Assembly: GCA_963575745.1 (NCBI GenBank)
Contig: CAUYUJ010017898.1
Coordinates: forward strand, 117,544-181,543
DNA from: Prorocentrum cordatum
Lineage: Eukaryota; Sar; Dinophyceae; Prorocentrales; Prorocentraceae
Reading direction: 5' to 3'
DNA length: 64,000 nucleotides
Positions 23,415 to 34,854 of the stretch are shown here, one piece after another. Position numbers and translations under genes: made by a program. How positions within the stretch are numbered: the stretch's first letter is position 1; the number at the start of each line of letters is the position of its first letter. The notes below the pieces were generated by a model. It saw only the letters and a program-made list of their open reading frames with translations. It searched no databases and had not been told where the DNA came from.

Positions 23415-23598
23415 CAGAGCGAGAGGAGGGGGGCGAATGGGTGGACGCCGGCGTGTCGCGGGTCTGCTGGGGCTCCCGCCGCGAAGCCCGGAGTCGCCGA
23501 GAGAGCAACAGCGGGGACTAGAAACGAGGATAGGCCTGAACGACCAAAAACGAAGCACACGGCCTGGACGGCCCTTGCTGGCCAAAACGACGACATTG

Positions 23599-24114
23599 TT
23601 ACAGGAGCTGCCGGAGAGTCAGTTTCAGCGCGTTCACGCAGATGACCGGGTTGACCTCCGCGGCATGCCGGGCCCAGCAGTGGGTCAGGTAGACGCTGGC
23701 CGTGACTAGCGCCCGGCGCTGCAGCTCGAGAGCGGCGCCTTCTGAATGAGGCGGCGACAGCAGGAGGAATCTGGAGAGCCTTTCCTCCTGGGAGGCTGGC
23801 CGGGGCAGGCCCAGTTGACTGGCCGCCACCTCCGCGACGCAGGGGCAGTCTGCGCAATGCTCAATTGAGTCCTCGCCCGTCGCGCACCCGAAGCAGCACC
23901 CAGCGCGCCCTTGGAATCGCCGGGCGGCAACCCACCCATTCCACAGCGACCGCAAGCATGCGGCCAGTGCTCGAGGCGGGATTCGGCTCGCCACTGCGGG
24001 GTACGTGCGCAGGGCGCGGTCAGCCATCTCTTGCTCTGAGAGGCCACACGCCCAGCGGGACAACTGGTGCCGCAGGAAGCGCGCTAGGGGCGCGGCCCGG
24101 TCAGGCGCGGCCAA
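23599..24114 (-). pseudogene. C-terminal zinc-knuckle region of ORF2
   Basis: In the shifted frame from 24114 the sequence runs about 170 residues. It has CCFGCATGEDSIEHCADC at about 23845-23897, a C-x2-C...H-x3-C arrangement typical of the cysteine-rich tail of LINE reverse transcriptases. It ends in TLRQLL and TAA at 23599. Confidence 0.8.
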
Positions 24115-24799
24115 GCGCGCAAGTTCGCTGCCAGACCTTCTTCAGCAACGCCGGGTCCGAGGTGCCCGCTGCGAGCGCAACCCCGCGCTGGCCCATGCCG
24201 CGCTGCAGGAAGTACTTACGCGCATCGTCCAGCTGCAGGAGGAACGCGCTGTCGAACCAGCTGCTCCACCTCCCCAAGCGGGCCAGCGACGCCGAAGCGT
24301 CCAGACGGGTTGACCGGAGCCCCGCCGCCCGCGCAGCCACGTGCAATCCACCTTCCGCGGCGGCCTCCCACGGGCAAGCCCGGTACTTGGCCGCCATCGC
24401 CGTCGAGTGAAGGTCTGGGAGGCGGGTCGGGAATCCTAGAAGGGGGAGACCGTGCAGCGCGGCGGCTGGCGCCCACCGGCCGGGGCCGACGTAGAGGGAC
24501 TGCAGCGCGGCACTCTCTAACTGCCTCCAGTTCGACGGTGGCGCGTCCAACTGAACCAGAAAGCTCATGGTGGAGAATGCGTAGGCTGAGTACCCGATCG
24601 TGTTGGCCAGCATGCCGCCTCCCGAGCGGCCCCGAGCGCGAGCCCTCTGGAGAAATTTGGCGCTGGCCGCGGCCCAGCCCAATTCCCCTCGATCTGGCCC
24701 GAAAAGAAATCCCAAGTACTTGGCTCGGTGCGCGAATCGCAACCCGCACCAAGCTGGCGCGCGGGCGGCCACCTCTTGCCGTGTGCCTTCGGGGTCCCC

Positions 24800-25660
24800 G
24801 AGGCGAAGCGGAACCCAGACTGTCTTGCCGACGTTCAGGCGGAGCCCGGAAAGGGCGGCGTAGTCCCCGAAGATCGGTTCCAAAGTGCCCGCGTCAGCTG
24901 CCCCGCTTTTGGTCACCACGGCCAGATCGTCTGCGCAGGCGCGGCGGACAGCATCGGGAAGGGCCCTGCCGAGGCGCCGGAGAAGCAGGTCCGCCGCCAC
25001 TGCAAAGAGCAGCGGGGAAAGCGGGCAGCCCTGGCGGATCCCGGCAGTCACCGGGAATCCCTCGTGTTCCTCGCCGGCAATGACCAACCGGCAACGGCTC
25101 TGGGCGTAGAGTGATTTGAAGTACTGCAGCGGCCCGGCCGGGATGCCAGAGTCTGCGAGCACGTCCAGCAGGAAGTCCTGGCCCACGCTAGGGAAAGCGG
25201 CAGCGACATCGAAGAAGATCGCCGCGCCGTCCTCGCATGCGAGCGCCGCCGTCTGCATCGCCTTGTCCACGTCAATCGCATTCGCTAGCATGGATCTCCC
25301 CCCCAGGAACCCCCGCTGTTCTGGCGAGACCTCCGCGGCGAGGAGCGGTTCAAGCCTTTGGCGGACCGCGCTGGCCAGCAGCCAGTTGTCCACGTTAACC
25401 AAGCTCAGCGGCCGCGTGTCTGACGGCGCGACCTGCGGATTTCCGTCGGCGCCCTCCGCGGTGGGGCCTTCGGCAGGAACACCATGTGGCTGTCGTTGTA
25501 CCCTGGGAGGTCGCGCTGGATGGCGCCCTCGGCGTCGGGGCTGGATAGCTACTCGTGCACGGAGAAAAGGACGTCAACTGCGAGGGGGCCGAGGCGCTTC
25601 CACGCCGAAAAAGGCAAGCCGTCTGGGCCTGGCGCCGTGGAGGGCGCCCTGTCGATGGCA
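24800..25660 (-). pseudogene. Reverse transcriptase domain of ORF2, CADD active site
   Basis: The N-terminal motif APSTAPGPDGLPFSAW is followed by a TAG and a one-base shift. Next come RGFLGGRSM, AIFFDVAAAFPSV (motif A, catalytic Asp at 25208-25210), GIRQGCPLSPLLF (motif B) and RRACADDLAVV (motif C). The metal-binding Asp pair is intact. The residue that is normally Tyr or Phe in the F/Y-A-D-D box is Cys (codon TGC, plus-strand 24935-24937), one A-to-G step from Tyr TAC. The region between motif C and the zinc knuckle is open and of normal length for the class. Confidence 0.88.
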
Positions 25661-26444
25661 TCTCGTACGTCTCGCGGGCGTAGGCGCCATCTTGGGTCGG
25701 CCGCTGGCGGGGGCCTGGAGCCCCCCCGCGCTGCCCGCGCGCGCCGCTCATCGCGGAGCCATCTCCCGCGGAGGGCGCTGTCGAGGGGTTTCGCTCTGAA
25801 GACCTCGCCCCAGTGCTCGCGGAGGGCCTTGGCCATGCCATCTGGGTCGGTGACGACTTCGCCCGCTGGAGTCTGAATTGCCCGGATCGATTGGCATCGC
25901 CCTGGCGCAAGCCTCGAGATGCGGCGCCAATTGCGGCTCCGACGCACGGCCGCCTGCCGGGCGTCCAAGCCAGGGAGCTCCTCCGAGAATCGCCGGAGTT
26001 CCTCGACAGCCCGCTCTCGGGCAAGCTCGACGGCATGACCTCGGACCGCCTGCAGGCGACCAGCCTGTCTCAGCTGCGGCGAGTAGGGGTTGCCGACTAA
26101 ATTGGCCAGCGCGGGGTAGCGCTCGAGGCACTTGCTGATGCGCCCCGAATGCCCCCCCTCTGCAGCCCTGAGAAACTGCATGGTGATGCCCAGCTTGTCC
26201 TCTGTCGTCTCGGCTGGATGCCCCTCGCGGCTGTCTCGCGCGATGCTCTCGGCCACTGACCTCATGCAGTCTTTCAACAGCGCCAGCCTGCGAAGCGGCG
26301 TCGCCGTGGTCTCCGCCGCAGCGACCGCCTCGTGGAACGCAAGCGCCACCCGGTGCGCGTAATCTTCGTGCTGGACTGCTGCGGCTGGGAGCGGGCGGGT
26401 CGCACCGCTCGCCCGAGACGGCAACCGGCGCCCGGCGGCGACAG

Positions 26445-27240
26445 CACGGTGACGCGAGAGCTCTGGTTGCCAGTCCAGCGCCACTGCGAATAGATCGCGG
26501 TCGAGCTGCTCCACAACATGTTAGTTCCAGTATATGCGGTCCAGCCTCGAATGCGCGCTGCCGCTGCGATGCGTCATCGCTGGTTGGTGCAGCTCGTGCA
26601 GGCCGAATGGTCGAAGTGCGAAGCGTTCCCAGTGCTGCTCTTCAGCTCGATCACGCCCGCCGGAGGCGAGGCCCGTGTTGAGCGTGATGCGGTCCGACTC
26701 CTCGGTGACCCAGTTGAAGTCCCCCGCGATCGCGGTCAAGGTAGTGGTCGCCGGGCGGAGTGCGAGGGCGACCCGACGCCTCAAGGCTGCGCGCTGCATC
26801 GGTAAAGAGACGCTTGGGGCTTGGACCCCGGCCTCGCCGGCCTCGGAGGCGCCCGCTGGGGCGCGCAGTGCACGAGCCGAGCCTGTGGGAAAATAGGTTA
26901 CCACGAGGTCCACATGCCCCTGTGGACCCCCGAGCCGCAGAACCGCTGCTCGCCCAGGGTCGATTTCGATCCACTGGCGTTCCGGGAAGAAGTTGGCGAA
27001 GCGCTCCTGGAGCAGCACGCCCACGCCTGCCCGCGCTGAAGTGCCATGGGACCACCAGCTCAAGCAGTCCCTCGGCCCGCGTCATGCCTCCGCTGCACCC
27101 GGAACTCCATGGGTCTCGGTGATGAGCACGGCATCGTACGCACGCGCGAGGCGCCCGACATATGACGTCTTCCGCCGCAGTCGTTGCGGACCCGAGGCGA
27201 ACAGCGCCTGAGCGTTCCAGGTGGCGATTGAGAATGATCC
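26445..27240 (-). pseudogene. APE-type endonuclease domain of ORF2
   Basis: Exonuclease-endonuclease-phosphatase fold that would nick target DNA to prime reverse transcription. Visible motifs in order are WNAQ (Asn), LITETHG (catalytic Glu), AGDFNWV (Asp and Asn), SRLDRIY (Asp) and LSRHRAV, where the His of the usual S-D-H motif is kept but the middle residue is Arg. The catalytic His lies after the TAA at 26521, so the domain itself is interrupted twice, there and at 27082. Confidence 0.85.
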
Positions 27241-27393
27241 CCAGTACTGGCCGCCCACAGCCGGCGCTGCAGCTGCTGCCGGCGGCTGCGCCCGCTCTCT
27301 GGGAGGCACGGTCGGAGCCAGTGCCAGAGGGGCCTGAGTGTGGTATATCGTCGTAGGCGCCGCCATGGCGGCTGGCGCTTCGCTCTGAATCAT

Positions 27394-27579
27394 GAAGATG
27401 AAGAAGGAGAGGAGGAAGAGGAAGTGCACGTCCTGGATCGCCCCAGCCAGCAGAGCCCGGGCCCGTTGGAACGGGCACGATCTCGAAGACGAGGTCGATC
27501 AGGAACGACATGCGGCCCAGGCGCGATATCGCCTGAATTCCCGTGCTGCCCGCCCCTGCAGCACGGCGAGAACCCCGAT
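27394..27579 (-). other. ORF1-ORF2 spacer of the LINE
   Basis: A gap of about 185 bp between the ORF1 stop and the first ATG of ORF2 at 27391-27393. A second ATG lies at 27364-27366. The purine tract AAGAAGGAGAGGAGGAAG on the plus strand here creates a hydrophobic-looking FLFLLSFFIF stretch if read further upstream, which is probably not translated. Confidence 0.6.
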
Positions 27580-29932
27580 CTAGTGCCCCGCGGAGGCGGG
27601 CTGCCAGGCCCCCCGCCTCCGCCGACCGTTTCCCGGCAGGTCCTGCGCGTCGCTCGTGACCTGCAAGGCGATGCGGTCCAGCCCGACCTGAATCGTCTTC
27701 CCGTGGAGCGCCTCCCGGACGGCCGTGACTTCCGCTTCCGAGCTGAGGTGGAGGCGAAGGCGTCCTGGCGGCGCCACGGGGTCCGATGCCGCCAGCCAGC
27801 GCCAGTACCCGCAGCCAGCGGGTGCATCGCTGGTAGCCTCCCTCAGGTGGATCCCGGTCGCCTGCTCCATGTGTGCCATCGGTTGGCGGTAGACCCCGAG
27901 GGCGTCATACCCTGGAGATCCGCACACCTGCACGTCCGTCACATTGGAGACAGGGGAAGCCATCCCAACCCGGCCTCCTCTGGTCCGGCGGGCAGCGGCC
28001 AGCTCGTCCGGAGTGACTCCTGGCAGGGCCCACGGACGGCCACCCCGAGAGGGGCGCCACTTGAGACCCAATATGGCGGCCTCCGGGTCCTGCTGCAGCA
28101 GCGTCGTCATCCTAGGCTTCCACACGTCTGGGTCAGCATCCGTGCGCAGCAGGAGCTTGTTTTCCTTCAGCGCCACCATGCTCACGCTCAGCTCCCAGGC
28201 GTGCAGTGCCGCCGACGCCTCAGTGAGCTCACAGATGAGCGCCGTCGCATCAGAATGCAGGCCGACGGAGCCGAAGAAGGCATTCGCCGGGAGGGAAGAG
28301 CGGCGGAGGTGGCGCCACAGGAGCTCGACCTGCAACTCCGGAGTGCCTGGAGGGAAGGCCCACTCCATGCTCATCCGTTTCGCCGCCGCCGTGGAGAGCA
28401 CGCTCCGGTGAGGGGCGCTGGCGCGCACGAGTTGCATGCTGGGGTCCGCGAGAATCCGGAGTACCTGCGGCAGCGCCTCCGCCGGGAAGTCCAGCGTGTA
28501 GGTCGGCGCCGCCGTGACCTGGAACATCGGCGTCGCGCCAGGCAGGACGCTCGGTGGAGTGCGGATCAAGTCGGGCGCTAACGTGAAGATCGCCAAGCCG
28601 CGCAGCTCATGTCGAGGTCCATGGGCTCCTGGAAGCACCGTGCTGTACGGTGTGACGTCGTACTCCAGCTTCTTCACCGCGCCAACCCAGCGCTCGCCGA
28701 GAAGTGGGTGCCACCGCAAGTCCTGGATCGCTGCGACCGTGTGGCACCCTGGGAACAAGTCCATAGGGACCAACAGTCGGATGTACGGCGGGCCGCCGCT
28801 GGCGACCGTGCGCTTCATGTAAGACCTGAGCAGCCGGCCGAGGGCCGAAGAGTCCGTGGGCGCCCAGAGGACAGCCGGACGACCGCCCAGCTCGGACCAG
28901 ATGCGATCGTCCCCCTTGGCAGCCAGGGCCGCCGCGCGACGACACGCGTCGACTGCCAGCGTGCCTGGGCGCGCAGCTGCCGCGGCCTCGGCGGAGAGCT
29001 TGAGCGTGGACCACTGCGTGAGCACCACCTCCGCTGCCGTCGGCGCCGTGGCGCGGAGGATCCCCAGCGCGGAGGCGCCCAGCTCCCGCCATAGAGGGAG
29101 GTCGGGCGCTCGTTGCTGGCGGCGCACCTTCACGATCTCCGGGAGGCGGTCAGTGCACTGGCGCACCCCATCGGCGAACGCCTGCAGCGCAGCTGCCGCC
29201 TGCGAGCGGTCAGCCAGGCTCCACGTCGGGGATTGCGAGGCTGAGCAGAGGAGCCGGGCAGTGCGGAAGCGAGCATCCATGTCCTGCAGTGTCGGCTCTG
29301 GGCCCTCGAGGGGGGCGAAGCCAAGCCGGCGCCATGGACATGCGGCCTCCGGCAGGTATGCCAAGTGCAGCAGCAGCTCGTGGAGCGCGGGCCACGAGTC
29401 GATCCTGCTGCTGGTGAGCGTCGGGCCCGGCCCTGCCGCGGTGGCACGCACCGCGCTGACGAGCTCGCTGTACTTGCTGATGGATTCCTCGATCAGCGCC
29501 TGCAAGAGGCCCGCTGGGAGCTCCGCAGGCACAGGGGGTAGGGGGCGGCGGTCCTGGGGCTGGCGGCGCGGGCAGCGGGGCGTGCACGGCCATCCCAGCA
29601 GCAGCCTGGGTCAGCCCTGTGCCCTCCTCACCCTCCTCGAGGTCATCGTCCATGGCGGCAGCGATCCGCGGCTCCAAGCCAGGCACGGCCGCGAACACCG
29701 GAGCAGCAGGCCCTGGGGCAGCCGCCGCAGAGCCATCGCCAGGAGCTGGAAGCCCCGGCGGCAGCAGCGGCTGGGCCGCCGCAGCGGCGGCAGCAGCGGC
29801 GCCGGCAGCTCCGGACAAGCCTGGCGACAGGGCCTCTGGGGCCAGTGCCGCGTGCGCCGCACAGACCTGCTCGCCCGGCATGGCGGGGCCGTCGACGCCG
29901 CGGGCGGCGCAGATCCGGCAGCGCATCGCCAT
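27580..29932 (-). pseudogene. LINE ORF1 protein, one frameshift
   Basis: The frame starts with ATG at 29932 and begins MAMRCRICAARG. It has a zinc-binding-like pattern near the N-terminus, CRIC followed about 16 residues later by CAAH (C-x2-C...C-x2-H). An Ala/Pro-rich linker with an acidic DDDLEEGEEG patch follows. Near 29535-29545, in a run of G residues, the reading shifts into the frame that then stays open for about 650 codons to a TAG at 27580-27582. The C-terminal 80 residues, around GRLRLHLSSEAEVTAVREAL, could fold like an RNA-recognition domain, but I cannot show that. ORF1 proteins of LINEs usually bind the element RNA. The frameshift may be real or a homopolymer assembly error. Confidence 0.75.
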
Positions 29933-29967
29933 CGGAGGTGGAAATGCGGAGATGGGGGGAGAGAGCC

Positions 29968-30015
29968 TGAGGAGGAGGAGGAGGAGGAGGAGGAGGAGGA
30001 GGAGGAGGAGGAGGG
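29968..30015. repeat. (GGA)n microsatellite at the 5-prime side of the LINE
   Basis: About 16 GGA/GAG triplets beginning just outside the ORF1 start. Confidence 0.95.
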
Positions 30016-30084
30016 GGACTCGGAGGAATGCGCCCTGTGCGCGGGCACTCGGGGCCGGCCCGTTCGAGCCGGATGGTTACTTGA

Positions 30085-30445
30085 GCCAACTCTGGGCTCC
30101 GAGATGCCGCTTGCGAGGTGGTCCGGCCCGTTTCGCCTGAGACATCCCGGTAACTCTGGGCCCCGAGGTGCAGCGCAAGAGGTGGTCCGGCCCGTTTCGC
30201 CTGAGACATCCTCGCAACTCTGGGCTCCGAGATGCCGCTTGCGAGGTGGTCCGGCCCGTTTCGCCCGAGACATCCTCGCAACTCTGAGCTCTGAGATGCC
30301 GTGCGCGACGTGGTCCTGCCCGTCTCGCCTGAGACATCCTCGCAACTCTGAGCTCTGAGATGCCGTGCGCAAGGTGGTCTGGCCCGTTTCGCACAAGACA
30401 TTCTTGCAACTCTGAGCTCCCAGATGCCGCGCAAGAGGTGGTCCA
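30085..30445 (-). repeat. 64-bp minisatellite, about six copies
   Basis: GTTTCGCCTGAGACATCCTC-type units, the same family and orientation as 21.95-22.25 kb and opposite to 34.86-35.88 kb. Three more diverged units follow at about 30785-30965. Confidence 0.9.
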
Positions 30446-30784
30446 GCCTGGGGGCCCAGAAGACCACATGTTACATATCCCCCCTGGGACCCTGGGAGCC
30501 CCAAGAGGCCCCAGAGCTTCAGGAGGCCGCAGGACACCCAGGACAGGCCCCAGGGGCCCCCAGGAGATTCCCAGAAGGCTCCCAGGAGGCCCCAGGAGGC
30601 CCCCCATCAGATCGTGTCAAGTTAATGCACATCCGGTGTCGATTCGTTGATTTTTCCTGCTCTTGTGCTCTGGGGGGCCCAGACGGCCACATGTTAGATA
30701 TCCCCCCTGGGAAGGAGGCCACAGGAGCCCCGGGAGGAAGCCCCAGGAGGTCCCCAGGAGCCCCCAGGAGGCCCCCGCAACTCG
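30446..30784. repeat. CCCCAGGAGGCCCC minisatellite with a repeated spacer
   Basis: Two arrays of CCCCAGGAGG-type units, each preceded by nearly the same block (CCACATGTTACATATCCCCC at about 30464 and CCACATGTTAGATATCCCCC at about 30687). An AT-richer insert with GTCGATTCGTTGATTTTTCC lies between. Confidence 0.8.
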
Positions 30785-30965
30785 GAGCTCTGAGACGCCG
30801 CGCTCGAGGTGGTCGGGCCCGTTTCGCCTGTGACTTTCTCGCAGCACGTTTCGCCCGAGACATCGTCGCATTTCTGGGGTCCGAGATGCCGCGCGCGAGG
30901 TGGTCCAGCCCGTTACGCTGGAGACATCCTCGCAACTCTTGGCTCCGAGATGCCGTTCGGAATGA

Positions 30966-31060
30966 AGAGGAGGTGGAGGAGGAGGAGTAGGAGGAGGAGA
31001 AGGAGGAGGAGATGGAAGGGAGAAGGAGGAGGAGGAGGATGATGTGGATGAGGGAGCAGG
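30966..31060. repeat. (GGA)n-rich tract
   Basis: AGGAGG-rich purine tract interrupted by short unique pieces. Confidence 0.85.
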
Positions 31061-31540
31061 CAGGCCCAAAGACAGGCCGAGGCCCAAAGACAGGACATGA
31101 AGGCTCGAAGAAGCATTCGAGATGGGGCCCCATGACGTCCCCCAGTTCGCTCCACGATAGCTCCTTCATGATCGCAGGGGCTGCAACATCATCGGCATTG
31201 TTGGCGGAGCTCCAAAGTGACCCAGGCAGAAGTCCACCAGCCTTTTCCTGTTCCGAACCCTGTCTCGCCTCCCATGAGGGTGGGGGTACGCCTCCCCCCA
31301 CCCCCTCCCTGAGGTATCGACGGCACATCCCGCGGAAAGGACTTTGGCTCAAAATAGGGTCAAGATGCCCCGAGACGGCACAAGATGGCCTCCAAGATGG
31401 CACAAGATAACCATAGCTCGGTTTGGCGGTTTCCTGTAGTTTCCCCAACCATCCTGTGGTGTTGGGTCCTCGTTTTGAAAAGACAGCGCCACGCGTTCCT
31501 CCTTCCTCCTTACTCCCGCTGCCCCCTCCTCTCTCATCCC
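31061..31540. other. Unassigned low-repeat stretch
   Basis: AGGCCCAAAGACAGG is duplicated at about 31062 and 31080. No gene recognised. Confidence 0.4.
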
Positions 31541-31544
31541 GTCA

Positions 31545-32182
<638 letters not shown>

Positions 32183-32184
32183 AG

Positions 32185-32640
32185 TTTCGGCACACACCTC
32201 ACACGTTTCGTGGCCACATAGGATAGGTAGCTCCATCTAAGGTCCCAGTGGCGCAGTCCGCATGGCGGCGGCGCCCCATTTTGGCACACCCCTCACACGT
32301 TTCGTGGCCCTGTAGAGAGCTCCACCGAAGGTCCCTGTGTCGCAGTCCGCATGGCGGCGGCGCCCCATTTTGGCACACCCTCACACGATTCGTGGCCCCA
32401 AAGGGAGGTCCACCGAAGGTCCCTGTGTCGCAGTCCGCATGGCGGCGGCGCCCCATTTTGGCACGCCCCTCAAACGTTTCGCGGCACCAAGGAACTCCAC
32501 CTCAGGTGCTAGTGGCGCAATCCGCATGGCGGCGCCGTCCCAGTTCGGCACACCTCTCACACGCATCGTGGCCCCATAGGGAGCTCCACCTAAGGTCCCA
32601 GTGTCGCAGTCCGCGTGGCGGCGCCGCCGCATGCTTCCGG
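32185..32640. repeat. 88-bp tandem repeat family, array 3
   Basis: GCACACCCCTCACACGTTTCG and variants at about 32284, 32372, 32461 and 32548. This is the same family as 14.66-15.08 kb, with GGGAGCTCCACC and GCATGGCGGC shared, but as its own subtype (ACACGTTTCG instead of ACGAGGATCG). Confidence 0.9.
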
Positions 32641-34850
32641 TTCCGGTTCTGGTCCGGGCGGCCGGCGGAGGGAAGGTAATTCCGGTTATGGATCCGGTTC
32701 ATGGTCGGGCGGCCGACAGGGAGGGCGCAATTCCGGTTCCGGTTCCGGTTCCGCTTTGGGCGGCCGGCGACGGGGGGGGAAGAGTTCTGGTTCCAGTTTT
32801 GGTTCTGGTCCAGGGTCAGGAACTGGACCAATTCAAATTTGAGTTCACGTTCTGTTCCGGTTCCAGTTCTGGTTCGGGGTCGGGTTCTGGCAAGTCGGGT
32901 GTGAATTCCCGTTCAATTCCGGTTCCAGTCCCAGGTCGGGAACTGGCCCAATTCAGCTTTGAAGTCACGTTCAGTTCCGGTTCCGGTTCTGGTTCGGGGT
33001 CGGGAACTGGAACTGCTCAGGTTTGAGTTCACGTTCAATTCCGGTTCTGGTTCTGGGTGGATCGGGAACTGGACCAATTCAAATTGAAATCACGTCCAGT
33101 TCCGGTTCTTGTTCTGGCTCGGGATCATGAACTGGCCCAATTCAAGTTTGAAATCCAGTTCAATCCGGTTCTGGTTCCGGGTCGGGAACCCTGCCCGCAT
33201 CAAATTGGAGTTCCCGTTCCATTCTGGTTCCGGTTCTGGTTCCGAGTCCTACAGTTCAGGTTTGAGTTCACGTTCAAATCCCTTTCCGGTTCTGGTGCGG
33301 GGTCGCGTACTGGAAGAATTCAGGTTGAATTTAACGTTGATTTCCAGTTCCAATTCTGGCTCGGGGTCGCGAACTGCATGGACCTGTTCGAATTTGAGTT
33401 CCGGTTCAGTTTCGGTTCCGGTTATGGTTCGGGGTCGGGAACTGGACCAACTCAAATTTGAGTTCACGTTCAATTCCGGTTCCGCTTCTGCTTCGGGGTC
33501 GTGAGCTGGCCCATCTCCGGTTTGAGTTCCCGTTCGGTTCCGGTTCTGGTTCCGGGTCGGGAACTGGCCAAAAACAAGTTTCACGTCTGGTTCCATTCTG
33601 GTCCCGGGTCGGGAACTGGCCCAATTCAGGCTTGAGTTCACGTTCTGTTTCGGTTCCGGTCCTGGTTCGGGGTCGGGAACTGGACCAGTTCAAATTTGAG
33701 TTCACGTTCAGTTCCGGTTCTGGCTCTGGTTCGGGGTCGTGAGCTGGCCCATCTCCGGTTTGAGTTCACGTTTAGTTCCGGTTCAAGTTCCGGGTCGGGA
33801 ACTGGAGGTTTGAGTTCTGGTTCAATTCCGGCTCCGGGTCGGAACTGGCCCAGTTCAGATTTGAGTTCACGTTCAGTTCCGGTTCCGGTTCCGGCTCTGG
33901 TTCGGGGACGGGAACTGTTCGAGTTTGACTTTACGTTCACTTCCGGTTCCGGTTCTGGTTCGGGGTCGTGAACTGGACCAATTCAAATTTGAGTTCACGT
34001 TCAATTCCAGTTCCGGTTCTGGTTCGGGGTCGTGAACTGGCCCTGCAGTTCCGGTGTGAGTTCCCGTTCGGTTCTGGTTCAGGTTACAGGTCGGGAACTG
34101 GCCAAAAACAAGTTTAACTTCCGGTTCCATTCTGGTTCCAATTCGGGAACTGGCCCAGTTCAAATTTAAGTTCACGTTCTGTTCCAGTACCGGTTCTGGT
34201 TTGGGGTCGGGAACTGGACCAGTTCAAATTTGAGTTCACGTTCTGTTCCAGTTCCAGTTCTGGCTCGGGGTCGTGAACTGGACCAGTTCAAGTTTGAATC
34301 CAAGTTCAGTTCCGGTTCCGGTTCTGGTTCGGGGTCGGGAACTGGACCAGTTCAAGTTTGAGTTCACGTTCAATTCCAGTTCTGGTTCTGGTTCGGGGTC
34401 GTGAACTGGACCTATTCAAAGTTCAGTTTACGTTCATATCTGGTTCCGGCTCTGGTTCGGGGTCGGGAACTGAACCAATTCAAGTTTGAGTTCACGTTCT
34501 GTTCCGGTTCCGGCTCTGGTTCAGGGTGGTGAGCTGGACCAATTCAATTTTCAGTTCACGTTCAGTTCCAGTTCCGGTTCTGGTTCGGGGTCGTGAACTG
34601 GCCCAGTTCGGGTGTGAGTTCCCGTTCGGTTCCGGTTCCGGTTCCGGTTCCGGGTCGGGAACTGGCCAAAAACAGGTTAGAGGTTAGAGTTCTGGTTCAA
34701 TTCCGGTTCCGGGTCGTGAACTGTGGACCAATTCAAATTTGAGTTCATGTTCTGTTCCGGTTCCAGTTCTGGTTCGGGGTCGTGAACTGGACCAGTTCAA
34801 GTTTGAATTCAAGTTCAGTTCGGGTTCCGGTTTGGGTGGGGTTCGTAATA
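32641..34850. repeat. 64-bp minisatellite of TTCCGG type, about 34 copies
   Basis: Units contain GGTCGGGAACTGGACC, AATTCAAATTTGAGTTCACG and several TTCCGG or TTCTGG hexamers. Exact 64-bp steps can be counted at 34222, 34286 and 34350. At the left end (32641-32760) only the TTCCGG hexamers repeat. Confidence 0.92.
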
Positions 34851-34854
34851 ATGG

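Larger units (their letters stand above)
23599..27393 (-). pseudogene. LINE ORF2: endonuclease-reverse transcriptase, broken
   Basis: One coding sequence in pieces. The frame from 27393 holds the endonuclease start (ATWNAQALF), a TGA at 27082-27084, the rest of the endonuclease, a TAA at 26521-26523 and a TAG at 25549-25551. It shifts by one base in the GGGG run at about 25463-25466. It continues as RT to a second shift at about 24115, just before a TGA at 24101, and ends after a zinc knuckle at a TAA (23599-23601). Residues either side of each break join naturally, for example DRIYWN-stop-HVVEQLDRDL, where CAA to TAA would explain the stop. All expected domains are present in LINE order, so the copy was full length before it decayed. 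Confidence 0.88.
23430..29965 (-). mobile_element. LINE retrotransposon (APE endonuclease, RT), degenerate
   Basis: A non-LTR element of about 6.5 kb read on the minus strand. In order it holds ORF1, a 150-bp spacer, then ORF2 with endonuclease, reverse transcriptase and a C-terminal zinc knuckle. Edges are set only by where the open frames stop and where GGA/GAG microsatellites begin on both sides. No poly-A tail or target-site duplication could be fixed. Three nonsense codons and three frameshifts show this copy cannot make its proteins as read. Its order and Ala/Arg-rich style fit LINEs I associate with dinoflagellate genomes, though placing it in a named clade needs a tree. Confidence 0.9.
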
